A stretch of 64,000 nt of DNA from assembly GCF_014205845.1 (NCBI RefSeq), contig NZ_JACHCR010000001.1, forward strand, positions 62,001 to 126,000, read 5' to 3'. Positions 35,297-43,259 of this stretch are shown piece by piece. A program made the translations under genes and the position numbers. This DNA comes from Mucilaginibacter cryoferens (lineage in GTDB: Bacteria > Bacteroidota > Bacteroidia > Sphingobacteriales > Sphingobacteriaceae). The notes beneath the pieces are model-generated. The model worked only from the letters and a program-made list of their open reading frames with translations. It was not told the origin of the DNA and made no database searches. Each line of letters begins with the position of its first letter. Within the stretch, counting starts at the first letter, position 1.

Positions 35297-37615
35297 TCAA
35301 TTAGCTTCATGCTTTTTCATACTGATAAAAACCAGTTTTGATGTAGGTGTATTACTCCCTACCGCAACACTATCAATCGGGATCAGCACATTGGCTTCGG
35401 GGTAATAGGTTGCCGTATTCCCTTCGGGGATATTGTAGGGCACTACCACAAACAGGCGGGCTACCCGCTCTTTACCGCCATGATTATTGTACAGGTCAAC
35501 CTGTTCCCCTTGTTTAAAGCCAGCAGTCGCCATATCTTTCTCATTCATGAATATTACCCGGCGTTCGTTGTGTATGCCGCGGTAGCGGTCATCAAGGCCA
35601 TAGATGGTGGTATTAAACTGATCATGACTACGGATTGTAGTCATCCGGTACTCTCCTGCTTTTAGCTCATGTTTAGGCAAATCCGCGATGTTAAAATCAA
35701 CCTTATCCCCGAATTTTATATTCTCAAACTTGCCATCCCTTGGACCATTGGGCAGGTAAAAACCTCCGGGCACACGCACTTTCTGATTATAATCTTCGAA
35801 ACCGGGAATCACCTTAGCAATGGCATCCCGTACCGCATCATAGCTTTTGGCATAGGTATCCCAGTCAATAACCGAGCGGCTGCCCAAAGTAGCTTTAGCC
35901 AGCCTGCAAACAATCTGGTTTTCGTTCAGCAGGTGTTTAGAAATAGGTTCCAGCATGCCTTTAGACATCTGTACCACTCCCATTGAGTTTTCACAGCTAA
36001 TGAACTGCGCCTCGCCGTTAACCATATCCTTATCACTGCGAGACAGGGTTGGCAATATCAAAGCCTCATCGCCATGCACCAAATGGCTTCGGTTAAGTTT
36101 GGTTGATACATGGACAGACATTTCGAGCTTGCGCATAGCCTCTGCCGTATAGGTAGTATCCGGCGTAGCCGAAAGAAAATTTCCGCCCATAGCAAAAAAC
36201 ACTTTCAGCTTACCCTCATGCATAGCTTGTATAGATTCTACCACATCATAACCATGTTCGCGAGGTGGCTCAAAGCCAAAAACTTCTTTCAGCTTATCCA
36301 GCTGCTTGGGTTTGGGCTTGTCAAATATCATCATAGTACGGTTGCCCTGCACATTGCTATGCCCACGTACCGGGCATAGGCCTGCACCAGGTTTACCTAT
36401 AGCGCCTTTCAGCATAGCCAGGTTAACAATTTCTTTTACTGTAGCTACGCCATTAACATGCTGCGTAACCCCCATAGCCCAGCAAATAATAATGCGGGTT
36501 TTATCTTTCAGCATATCGGCAGCGTGCTCAACTTGAGCTAATGGAACACCCGCTTCATCAGCCAAGTGATTTACATCATATTGGTCGAGGTGGTTCAAAA
36601 AGGCTGCATAACCCTCGGTATTGTTCTTTATAAATTCATGATCGAACACCTTGCCGGGATTCGCCTGCTCGGCTTTGTAAAGCAATTTTTCAATGGCTTT
36701 AAGCAGGGCCATGTCGCCGTTAATCTTCACCTGTAGGTACAGATCGGCTAACTGGGTGGTAATTCCTAACAAACCCTTAACAGACTGCGGGTTTTTGAAC
36801 CCCATTAATCCAGCCTCGTGCAATGGGTTTACGGCAATGATCTTAGAACCATGTTGCTTGGCTTTTTCGAGCGCGCTAAGCATTCTGGGATGGTTTGTAC
36901 CGGGGTTTTGACCTATGATGATAATTACATCTGTATCATAAAAATCGTTCAGTGTAACGGTCCCCTTACCTATTCCAATAGCTTCGGCCAACCCCAGGCT
37001 GGTAGATTCGTGGCACATATTGGAGCAATCGGGCATATTATTGGTGCCGTATTCGCGTATAAACAACTGATAGGTAAATGACGCCTCGTTACTTGTTCGG
37101 CCAGATGTATAAAACGCGGCTTCGTTTGGCGACTGAAGGCTACTGAGCTTATCACCTATCTTTTTAAAAGCATCATCCCAACTAATGGGCTGATAATGCG
37201 TACCGCCTTTTGGCAGGTACATGGGCTGTGCTATCCGGCCTTTTTTCCCTATTTCGTAATCGTTTAGTTTAGCCAGTTCCAAAACCGAATTTTGTTCAAA
37301 AAATTCCGCTGTCAGTTTTTTAGTGGTGGCTTCTTCGGCCAGAGCTTTGGCTCCGTTTTCGCAATACTCGGCAACCGGCGACCTGTCGTCGTCAGGATCG
37401 GGCCACGCACAGCCAGAGCAATCAAAGCCGTCTTTCTTGTTCATTTTAAACAAGCCTTCCATTCCCCGCACAAAACCGGTTTCCTGTAAAATATCAACCA
37501 TTGCAACGGTTACAGCAGGAATACCCGCTGCCCACGTTTTGGCTTTGGTTAATTTCAGATCGAGCAGTTTCTCCGGATTCTCTGCGGCCGGCTGCTCTTT
37601 AAATACCTTGCTCAT
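35297..37615 (-). CDS. FdhF/YdeP-family molybdopterin oxidoreductase
   Basis: A 772-residue bis-MGD molybdoenzyme related to the large subunit of formate dehydrogenase. The N-terminal GFDCSGCAWPDPDDDRSP block is the YdeP-type signature. Residues about 135-560 carry the molybdopterin oxidoreductase core (SWDDAFKKIGDKL, NMCHESTSLGL, IIIGQNPGTNHPRM, GLCPVRGHSNVQGNRTM). The C-terminal 110 residues form the dinucleotide-binding domain (IRSHDQFNTTIYGLDDRYRG). Electron partner and substrate are unknown; formate oxidation is not proven for YdeP proteins. It forms an overlapping operon fdhD - DUF7009 - ydeP, overlapping DUF7009 by 4 bp. Confidence 0.9.
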   Translation of the reverse strand: MSKVFKEQPAAENPEKLLDLKLTKAKTWAAGIPAVTVAMVDILQETGFVRGMEGLFKMNKKDGFDCSGCAWPDPDDDRSPVAEYCENGAKALAEEATTKKLTAEFFEQNSVLELAKLNDYEIGKKGRIAQPMYLPKGGTHYQPISWDDAFKKIGDKLSSLQSPNEAAFYTSGRTSNEASFTYQLFIREYGTNNMPDCSNMCHESTSLGLAEAIGIGKGTVTLNDFYDTDVIIIIGQNPGTNHPRMLSALEKAKQHGSKIIAVNPLHEAGLMGFKNPQSVKGLLGITTQLADLYLQVKINGDMALLKAIEKLLYKAEQANPGKVFDHEFIKNNTEGYAAFLNHLDQYDVNHLADEAGVPLAQVEHAADMLKDKTRIIICWAMGVTQHVNGVATVKEIVNLAMLKGAIGKPGAGLCPVRGHSNVQGNRTMMIFDKPKPKQLDKLKEVFGFEPPREHGYDVVESIQAMHEGKLKVFFAMGGNFLSATPDTTYTAEAMRKLEMSVHVSTKLNRSHLVHGDEALILPTLSRSDKDMVNGEAQFISCENSMGVVQMSKGMLEPISKHLLNENQIVCRLAKATLGSRSVIDWDTYAKSYDAVRDAIAKVIPGFEDYNQKVRVPGGFYLPNGPRDGKFENIKFGDKVDFNIADLPKHELKAGEYRMTTIRSHDQFNTTIYGLDDRYRGIHNERRVIFMNEKDMATAGFKQGEQVDLYNNHGGKERVARLFVVVPYNIPEGNTATYYPEANVLIPIDSVAVGSNTPTSKLVFISMKKHEAN

Positions 37616-37968
37616 ATCTTTTTAGCTAACAACGGGTTGGGATAATTATCGCTCTGATCTTCGACCACATTATCCAAACAAGTAAAATCCTTTTCAACCA
37701 GCAGGCTCAAATTGCCGTGTTTACCCTCAAAACCTATTTTATCAGTATCGGCAAATTCCTGTATCACAAACTTAGGAACGAATAAAATAATGGTGCTCTC
37801 CCTGAAAGTGGCCGATATTTTATCCTCATCAACCAGCTGCAAGGCATAATAAAGTTGCTGGCTGCCAAAATCCACCTCTTCCTGTAAATGGCCTTCTTTG
37901 GTCAGCTGTGCAACATCACTTTTGGTAAGCCTGTACCTTAACGAATTACCCCTAATACGTATTTTCAT
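37612..37968 (-). CDS. DUF7009-like protein
   Basis: A 118-residue cytoplasmic protein (MKIRIRGNSLRYRLTKSDVAQLTKEGHLQEEVDFGSQ...) resembling the DUF7009 family as I recall it; function unknown. It is locked between fdhD (1-bp overlap) and the ydeP-type oxidoreductase gene (4-bp overlap). A chaperone or maturation role for the molybdoenzyme is a reasonable inference. There is no metal-binding Cys cluster; one Cys (FTCLDN) lies near residue 96. Confidence 0.65.
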   Translation of the reverse strand: MKIRIRGNSLRYRLTKSDVAQLTKEGHLQEEVDFGSQQLYYALQLVDEDKISATFRESTIILFVPKFVIQEFADTDKIGFEGKHGNLSLLVEKDFTCLDNVVEDQSDNYPNPLLAKKI

Positions 37969-38873
37969 TAGTTCTGTTTATTTTCAATGGCCATGAATCT
38001 TTCATCAATAACAGCTTCGTTACCCGGTATCAGTACGCGGTGCGCCGCTGTATAAATATTAAAACGTTCATCGCGCAAAAAGCCAATCAGCGTAATGTTA
38101 AATTCTTCGGCCAGTTGTACGGCCAGGCTTGATGGCGCACCAACAGCCGCTATAATATTAATGCCGGCCATAGCTGCCTTTTGTATCAACTCAAAGCTTG
38201 CCCTGCCGCTTAAAAGCAGTATGGTTTGCTGCAAAGGCAACCAGCCATAGCCAAGTGCAGCACCTATCAGCTTATCCAGAGCGTTGTGCCTGCCCACATC
38301 CTCACGCAGCAATAAAAGCTCGCCCTGCGTAGTAAACAAAGCCGAGGCGTGTAAGCCACCTGTATCGGCAAAAACACGCTGGTGTCTTTGTAAAATAACA
38401 GGTAATTGGTATAATACAGGTGCCGACACGGTATCATTGTCTGCCACCTGACCGGCAAAACTGCTTACCGTACGAATAGCATTAATAGAGCCCTTACCGC
38501 AAACCCCACAGCTGGATGTAGTATAAAAATTACGCGCTGTATTTTGAAGATGAGGAACCACATCCGGGTTTAATGTAACCTGTATCACGTTCTCCTTATT
38601 CTCGGCACAAGCAATAAAACAGTGCGTTGTAGTTGCTATATCATCAGCATTTTTTATGATACTCTCGGTAAACAGGAAACCTTTAGCCAACTCGACATCG
38701 TGACCCGGTGTACGCATGGTAACCGATATATTTTGTGTGATACGTTGTGTTTCAGCGCCATGTTCCAGCCTTATCTCCAATGGTTCTTCAATAGCAAGCG
38801 CATCAACAGTAATAACGCTCACCGACGCGTTTACTTTAACAATAGGAATATACTTTTGAGAATTGGCTGCCAT
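37968..38873 (-). CDS. fdhD: formate dehydrogenase accessory sulfurtransferase
   Basis: FdhD passes sulfur from the cysteine desulfurase IscS to the bis-MGD cofactor before insertion into formate-dehydrogenase-type enzymes. At 301 residues it has the expected length. The redox/sulfur-carrying motif SSCGVCGKGS is near residues 118-127 (CxxC). Other family blocks are TPGHDVELAKGFLFTESII, GLHASALF, LLREDVGRHNALDKLIG and LLLSGRASFELIQKAAMAG. It is the first gene of the operon with DUF7009 and ydeP and the natural maturation partner of that enzyme. Confidence 0.95.
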   Translation of the reverse strand: MAANSQKYIPIVKVNASVSVITVDALAIEEPLEIRLEHGAETQRITQNISVTMRTPGHDVELAKGFLFTESIIKNADDIATTTHCFIACAENKENVIQVTLNPDVVPHLQNTARNFYTTSSCGVCGKGSINAIRTVSSFAGQVADNDTVSAPVLYQLPVILQRHQRVFADTGGLHASALFTTQGELLLLREDVGRHNALDKLIGAALGYGWLPLQQTILLLSGRASFELIQKAAMAGINIIAAVGAPSSLAVQLAEEFNITLIGFLRDERFNIYTAAHRVLIPGNEAVIDERFMAIENKQN

Positions 38874-39024
38874 ATGTAAATATACAAATTGAGGGGTAAT
38901 ATTGTTTAAGCAGCCCCCTCTAAATCTCCCCCAGTCGGGGAGACTTTAGGAAAGCCCTCGTTTCCGGGAAGGGTTGGGCTACAATTTAATTTCCCTTACC
39001 CACCCTTTATATCCTATTTTGCCC

Positions 39025-39032
39025 TAATTTTG
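39025..39032 (+). promoter_or_regulatory. -7 box (TAATTTTG) for moaD, near-leaderless
   Basis: Exact TAnnTTTG match ending 4 bases before the moaD ATG at 39037. Confidence 0.4.
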
Positions 39033-39036
39033 AGAT

Positions 39037-39279
39037 ATGAAGATCAATGTACTGGCATTTGGTGTTACAAAAGAGATATTCGGGAGTGGGCTAGTGAGTT
39101 TGGAGTTAACCAACGATGCCACCATTTACAATTTAAAATATGCGCTGGAGCAACAATACCCACGGTTAAAACAGCTGGCATCGTACATGGTTGCCGTAAA
39201 TAACGAATATGCTTTACCCGGAGATACCATACACGAGCGCGATGAAATAGCTATTATTCCGCCGGTTAGCGGAGGATAA
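39037..39279 (+). CDS. moaD: molybdopterin synthase sulfur-carrier subunit
   Basis: Small ubiquitin-like protein of 80 residues ending in the required Gly-Gly (IIPPVSGG). Its C-terminus is adenylated and thiocarboxylated by the MoeB-type enzyme encoded at 40444-41508, then donates sulfur within MoaD-MoaE to build molybdopterin. It is the first gene of a plus-strand group moaD - GNAT - moaE. A 179-bp palindromic spacer precedes the GNAT gene. Confidence 0.93.
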   Translation: MKINVLAFGVTKEIFGSGLVSLELTNDATIYNLKYALEQQYPRLKQLASYMVAVNNEYALPGDTIHERDEIAIIPPVSGG

Positions 39280-39286
39280 CTTTAGG

Positions 39287-39440
39287 AGGAAGGATTTTGG
39301 GAGTAAGGAACAAAGACTTTTGGAATAAAGATTAAAAGATTTACTTTTTCTGCCTTTACAAAACTCTAATTCCATTTCCCTCTTTATCTTTATTCTACCA
39401 GTCCTTAATCCAAAAATCCTTGCTCTTTGATCCCAAAAAA
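39287..39440. repeat. imperfect intergenic palindrome
   Basis: The left part (aggattttgggagtaagga ... gacttttggaataaagattaaa) is the loose reverse complement of the right part (tttatctttattctaccagtc ... aaaatccttgctctttgatccc). Pairing is interrupted by several small mismatches. It lies between moaD and the acetyltransferase gene. Confidence 0.55.
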
Positions 39441-39458
39441 AATCCCTATTCCCAAAAA

Positions 39459-39899
39459 ATGAATATCAGAAACGCCACTTTAACCGATCACACAGCGATA
39501 TCGAACCTTCTTACCCAATTGAGTTATCCTGAGACCGAACTGTTTTTACCCGGTAATTTGGAGCGGATGCTTAATCAACCAAACTCACATGTTTTAGTTT
39601 ATGATTTGGATGAACGCGTTGCGGGTTTTATAGCGTTTGACTTTTTAACCCAATTGGTGGTTAAGGGCGATTTTGCACGCATCAGTTGTTTTGCCGTAGA
39701 TGAAAACGTGCGGGGTAAGGGCGTGGGCAAAGCGCTGGAGGAGCATTTTGCCAATTTGGCCATCGAACGAGAATGTGACCGAATTGAAGTGCATTGCCAT
39801 TCGCGCCGGGTTGATGCGCACCGCTTTTATTACCGGCAGGGATATCACGAATCGCCAAAATATTTAATGAAATCATTAGTCGACCAGTTGAAACCATGA
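39459..39899 (+). CDS. GNAT-family N-acetyltransferase
   Basis: A 146-residue acetyltransferase (start ATG 39459, MNIRNATLTDHTAISNLL). The acetyl-CoA site is ISCFAVDENVRGKGVGKALEEHF (motif A, R/QxxGxG/A) near residues 78-100, and the C-terminal HSRRVDAHRFYYRQGYHESPKY is typical. The acceptor is unknown. It lies between moaD and moaE, and its stop overlaps the moaE start by 4 bp (ATGA). This suggests co-expression with molybdopterin synthase, though no functional link is known. Confidence 0.85.
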   Translation: MNIRNATLTDHTAISNLLTQLSYPETELFLPGNLERMLNQPNSHVLVYDLDERVAGFIAFDFLTQLVVKGDFARISCFAVDENVRGKGVGKALEEHFANLAIERECDRIEVHCHSRRVDAHRFYYRQGYHESPKYLMKSLVDQLKP

Positions 39900-40318
39900 G
39901 CAGCACCCAAATAATACTATCCGCAGAAACCCTGAACATTCAATCCTGTATCAGCTGGATTATGTCGCCCGAATCTGGTGGGATAGATGTGTTTATTGGT
40001 ACCGTACGCAACGCTACTAAGGGTAAAACTGTTTTGAAGCTCGATTTTGAAGCTTATGAGCCTATGGCGATAAGCGAAATGCAGAAGATAGCTAAACAGG
40101 CATTTGCTCAATGGCCGGTACAAAAAGTGCTGATCCATCACCGTACCGGCGAGTTGCAGATTGGCGAAGTACCGGTGATCATCGCTGTATCTGCCGCCCA
40201 CCGGGATGCCGCATTTGATGCCTGCCGCTATATTATCGACACCTTAAAGCAAACTGTACCCATTTGGAAAAAAGAGGCTTTTGAGGATGGCGACGTTTGG
40301 GTGGCGGCACATCCGTAG
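39896..40318 (+). CDS. moaE: molybdopterin synthase catalytic subunit
   Basis: Large subunit of molybdopterin synthase, which inserts the dithiolene sulfurs into cyclic pyranopterin monophosphate using MoaD thiocarboxylate. It has 140 residues. Motifs are GGIDVFIGTVRNATKGKTVLKLDFEAYEPMA (with the conserved Arg), the VLIHHRTGELQIGEVPVIIAVSAAHRDAAFDA core, and the catalytic Lys pair in VPIWKKEAFEDGDVWV. It overlaps the acetyltransferase gene by 4 bp. Confidence 0.95.
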   Translation: MSSTQIILSAETLNIQSCISWIMSPESGGIDVFIGTVRNATKGKTVLKLDFEAYEPMAISEMQKIAKQAFAQWPVQKVLIHHRTGELQIGEVPVIIAVSAAHRDAAFDACRYIIDTLKQTVPIWKKEAFEDGDVWVAAHP

Positions 40319-40324
40319 GGAAGT

Positions 40325-40360
40325 CAAAATTCAAAAGGAAAAATTCAAAAGGAAAATTCT
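40325..40360 (+). repeat. short direct repeat between moaE and moeB
   Basis: Two adjacent copies of 'aaaattcaaaagg' and further a/t-rich 'attctaa' words follow the moaE stop. The spacer to the convergent moeB-like gene is 125 bp with no gene. Confidence 0.45.
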
Positions 40361-40443
40361 AAAACCTAAACTATAAATTCTAACCTCTAAAACCCAAATT
40401 CTAAATAAAGGAGAATATCTTAGGTCGCTTTCGTAAAGTTTGC

Positions 40444-41508
40444 TTAACCACTGAAATTTGGATTATTTTTGAGTCCGCCTTCTAATGTCCATACATCAGC
40501 TTCAGGCATTTTCTTCAGTATCAGCTTCACTGCTTCTGCGCTTCGGTTACCGGTGGAGCAATAGAGCACTTTGGTATTGGTACCTGCAAAATAAGGCAGA
40601 TAGCTTTCCAGCTCATCTAAGGGAATATGTGTACCGCCAATGTCGTAAGCATCCCGCTCCTGTTCGGTGCGCACATCAATGAGTTCGATGGTATCATCTT
40701 CTGCCATCCGCGCTTTAAGTTCGCCAGCAGATAGGGTTGGGATAGTTACCGTAGTTGTTAAACGCCTGATGTTTGTTTTGGTAACAGCGCCTATTTTAAT
40801 AATGCGGCTTTGCATGCTTTGAGCATCAAATATGAGCACTTTACCAGCCAGCAATTCGCCGGTTTGGGTAATGTACTTAATTACCTCATTAGCCTGCATA
40901 CAGCCAATGATACCGGCCAGTGTGGGTATAACACCACCTTCGGTACAATTAGGGATCTGGGTGGCGTCTACCTGTGGAAAAAGATCACGATAATTGGGGG
41001 AGCGCTGCTGCTCTTTACAAGGCACATTCCATACGGCAACCTGGCCTTCAAACTGGTAAATGGCTCCGTATACCAACGGCTTGCCGCTTATAACACAGGC
41101 ATCGTTCAATAAATAACGGGTCTCGAAGTTATCGGTACCATCTACCACAATATCAAACTGGCCAACAATATCCAACACATTATCAGAGGTGATTTTGTCT
41201 ACATAGGGCAACAGTTTTACACCTGGATTTTGCACTTGCAACCGCTCACAGGCAAGTATTGCTTTTTGTCTACCAACATCGTTGGGCGTGTACAGAATTT
41301 GCCGGTGCAAATTACTGATGGATACTACATCAAAATCGGCTATGCCAATAGTACCTACCCCGGTTGAGGTGAGGTATTGTGCCGATGGGCAGCCCAATCC
41401 CCCTGCCCCTACTATGAGCACCTTAGCCTGCTGTAACAACTGCTGGCCGGCTTCGCTGAAACCGGGCAATGCTATCTGGCAGCTATATCTTAAATCATTG
41501 TCACTCAT
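40444..41508 (-). CDS. MoeB/ThiF-family adenylyltransferase with rhodanese domain
   Basis: E1-like enzyme that adenylates and sulfurates the C-terminus of MoaD. It has 354 residues. The ATP-binding GAGGLGCPSAQYL is near residue 34, and the adenylation domain contains VDGTDNFETRYLLND and the Cys of NCTEGGVIPTLAG. A C-terminal rhodanese domain (about 262-354) has active loop YCSTGNRS. The zinc-binding CxxC pairs usual in MoeB are absent: the C-Y-x-C-L-F-P equivalent reads N-Y-R-D-L-F-P, and no second CxxC is found. It overlaps the mobA-like gene by 1 bp and forms an operon with it and moaC. Confidence 0.9.
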   Translation of the reverse strand: MSDNDLRYSCQIALPGFSEAGQQLLQQAKVLIVGAGGLGCPSAQYLTSTGVGTIGIADFDVVSISNLHRQILYTPNDVGRQKAILACERLQVQNPGVKLLPYVDKITSDNVLDIVGQFDIVVDGTDNFETRYLLNDACVISGKPLVYGAIYQFEGQVAVWNVPCKEQQRSPNYRDLFPQVDATQIPNCTEGGVIPTLAGIIGCMQANEVIKYITQTGELLAGKVLIFDAQSMQSRIIKIGAVTKTNIRRLTTTVTIPTLSAGELKARMAEDDTIELIDVRTEQERDAYDIGGTHIPLDELESYLPYFAGTNTKVLYCSTGNRSAEAVKLILKKMPEADVWTLEGGLKNNPNFSG

Positions 41509-42695
41509 TAGTTGGTAGCTATTTTTTGATGGATAACCCGTTTTACACTTTCCATTTCTTCGGGTGTATTTACATTGGTTAACGCGGCTGTATCCGGTGC
41601 GTTCAAAAGTGTAATATCGGTATTGATCAATACTTTACGTGGACATGAATACCCCTGCGCTAAAAACGACAACAGGATGGGATAGCTCTTAGGCTCCCAA
41701 ATGGCTATCAAAGGCTCTGGGAAGCCGGATGCCGGGCTATAATAGGCTGTAGCCACCGATGAACTGTTGCGCCAGGCTACCAGGTTACGCAGCGTACCTT
41801 CATCCATCAAAGGCAGGTCACAAGCAATTACCAGCCAGGCGCTGTCGGGATGCTCACGCAAGGCAGATAATATAGCCCCGTACGGCCCAAGTCCGGTAAA
41901 GGTATCCTGCAAAGCCGGGTATTGCCCATCAACCTCATCCTGCTGACCAGCACGATATGATATAAAAACTTCATTGCAAAAAGGTTTCAGCATATCGGCC
42001 ATATGGTATCGTTGCGGCTTACCATGCCAATTGATATTGCCCTTATCAACCCCCATACGCAGGCTTTGCCCACCCGCCAAAACAAGGCCGTTTAATACCG
42101 GTTTGGCATGTTTTAAATTAGTCTCAAAAAACGCGGTCACTTTAGCCCTATCCGCCAATTTATAAACCGGAATCTGATCCCAGCAAGGAATAGCTTCTTT
42201 TATAAAATCAAAAACGTCGTCGCTGTTATCGGCCAATAAAAACAACTGTACATTACTGAGTTGCTCTACGCGTTTTAGCAACGACGCTTTTTTATTGATA
42301 TCGATGATAACTACCTGTGCTTTGGCCTGCTGATGGTTGCCGTTTACCAGCACCAAATCGGCATTGGCAAATTGCTGCTTAAGCTGATATGGCATCAGCG
42401 GATTTTGAAAATTAAATTGTTGGTGGTTTACCTGGTGGGTATAATCTACTATGGCCCCGCTTGCCAGCCTCCCGGGTACCGAGGTAATATCATCATTGTG
42501 CGATGTATCTACATAAGCACATTTATAGGTTGCAGCCAGCGCCCTTATAACATCATCGGCCAGTAACTTAATAACTGTACATGGCCCGCCAACAATTGCC
42601 CATTCATTACGGCCAAAGTTGCCGGTTGATGGCCTCGCAAGCTTAGCATGTTTTCTATGCTTTTTTTCGGGCTGATTATGCTCGTTTAAAATCAC
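41508..42695 (-). CDS. mobA: MobA-type guanylyltransferase with MobB-like N-terminal domain
   Basis: A 395-residue two-domain protein. The C-terminal half (about 200-395) is a MobA nucleotidyltransferase: LVLAGGQSLRMGVDKGNINWHGKPQ, then LPLMDEGTLRNL. It couples GMP to molybdopterin to form MGD, as needed by the ydeP-type enzyme. The N-terminal half (about 30-190) resembles MobB in layout (WAIVGGPCTVIKLLADDVIRAL, YVDTSHND), but the Walker A loop is eroded: GGPCTVIK instead of GxxxxGK(S/T). GTP binding there is doubtful. The gene overlaps moaC by 20 bp and moeB by 1 bp. Confidence 0.8.
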   Translation of the reverse strand: MILNEHNQPEKKHRKHAKLARPSTGNFGRNEWAIVGGPCTVIKLLADDVIRALAATYKCAYVDTSHNDDITSVPGRLASGAIVDYTHQVNHQQFNFQNPLMPYQLKQQFANADLVLVNGNHQQAKAQVVIIDINKKASLLKRVEQLSNVQLFLLADNSDDVFDFIKEAIPCWDQIPVYKLADRAKVTAFFETNLKHAKPVLNGLVLAGGQSLRMGVDKGNINWHGKPQRYHMADMLKPFCNEVFISYRAGQQDEVDGQYPALQDTFTGLGPYGAILSALREHPDSAWLVIACDLPLMDEGTLRNLVAWRNSSSVATAYYSPASGFPEPLIAIWEPKSYPILLSFLAQGYSCPRKVLINTDITLLNAPDTAALTNVNTPEEMESVKRVIHQKIATN

Positions 42696-43146
42696 GTTTA
42701 CCTCCTGTTTTTGCTATCAGTTTGGTTTCTTTTATCACAATATCGTGGCTCATGGCCTTGCACATATCATAAACAGTAAGTGCCGCTACCGATGCGCCAA
42801 CCAGCGCCTCCATTTCAATACCTGTTTTGGCGTTAATGCTGGCCGTACACTCAATCACTATTTCGTGCTGCCCGTTCACCTGCACCGTAACACTGCAATT
42901 ATCCATCCCCAGCGGGTGACAAAGCGGAATCAGCTCGCCTGTTTTTTTGGCGGCCATAATGCCCGCAATAATGGCCGTTTGAAATACCGGTCCTTTTTTG
43001 CTCACCAAATCGCCATCAACCAAATACTGCAGCACTTCATCGGGCAATACCACAATACTACGCGCGGTAGCTGTACGGTGCGTAACCTGCTTTGCAGATA
43101 CATCAACCATAGTTGGATTGCCTTGTTTATCTATGTGGGTTAACAT
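42676..43146 (-). CDS. moaC: cyclic pyranopterin monophosphate synthase
   Basis: With MoaA it converts GTP to cyclic pyranopterin monophosphate, the first step of Moco synthesis. It has 156 residues. The active-site blocks LIPLCHPLGMDNCSVTV near residue 75 and TGIEMEALVGASVAALTVYDMCKAM near residue 110 are clear. It is the first gene of the minus-strand group moaC - mobA - moeB, with overlapping junctions. Confidence 0.96.
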   Translation of the reverse strand: MLTHIDKQGNPTMVDVSAKQVTHRTATARSIVVLPDEVLQYLVDGDLVSKKGPVFQTAIIAGIMAAKKTGELIPLCHPLGMDNCSVTVQVNGQHEIVIECTASINAKTGIEMEALVGASVAALTVYDMCKAMSHDIVIKETKLIAKTGGKRDFKRA

Positions 43147-43174
43147 TAGTTTGGAGATTTAAAGTGTTTTTTTT

Positions 43175-43259
43175 GATTTCACCGATTGGGTGAATCTCGA
43201 CTACAGCTTAAGGATTGCCATTATAAAAATCAATGTAATCATTCGTAATCAGTGAAATC
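43175..43259. repeat. imperfect palindrome between moaC and moeA
   Basis: GATTTCACCGATTGGGTGAAT on the left pairs with ATTCGTAATCAGTGAAATC on the right. The right arm runs into the moeA gene: the last codons (Arg-Phe-His-stop) belong to it, so the element supplies the moeA stop codon. Confidence 0.65.
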
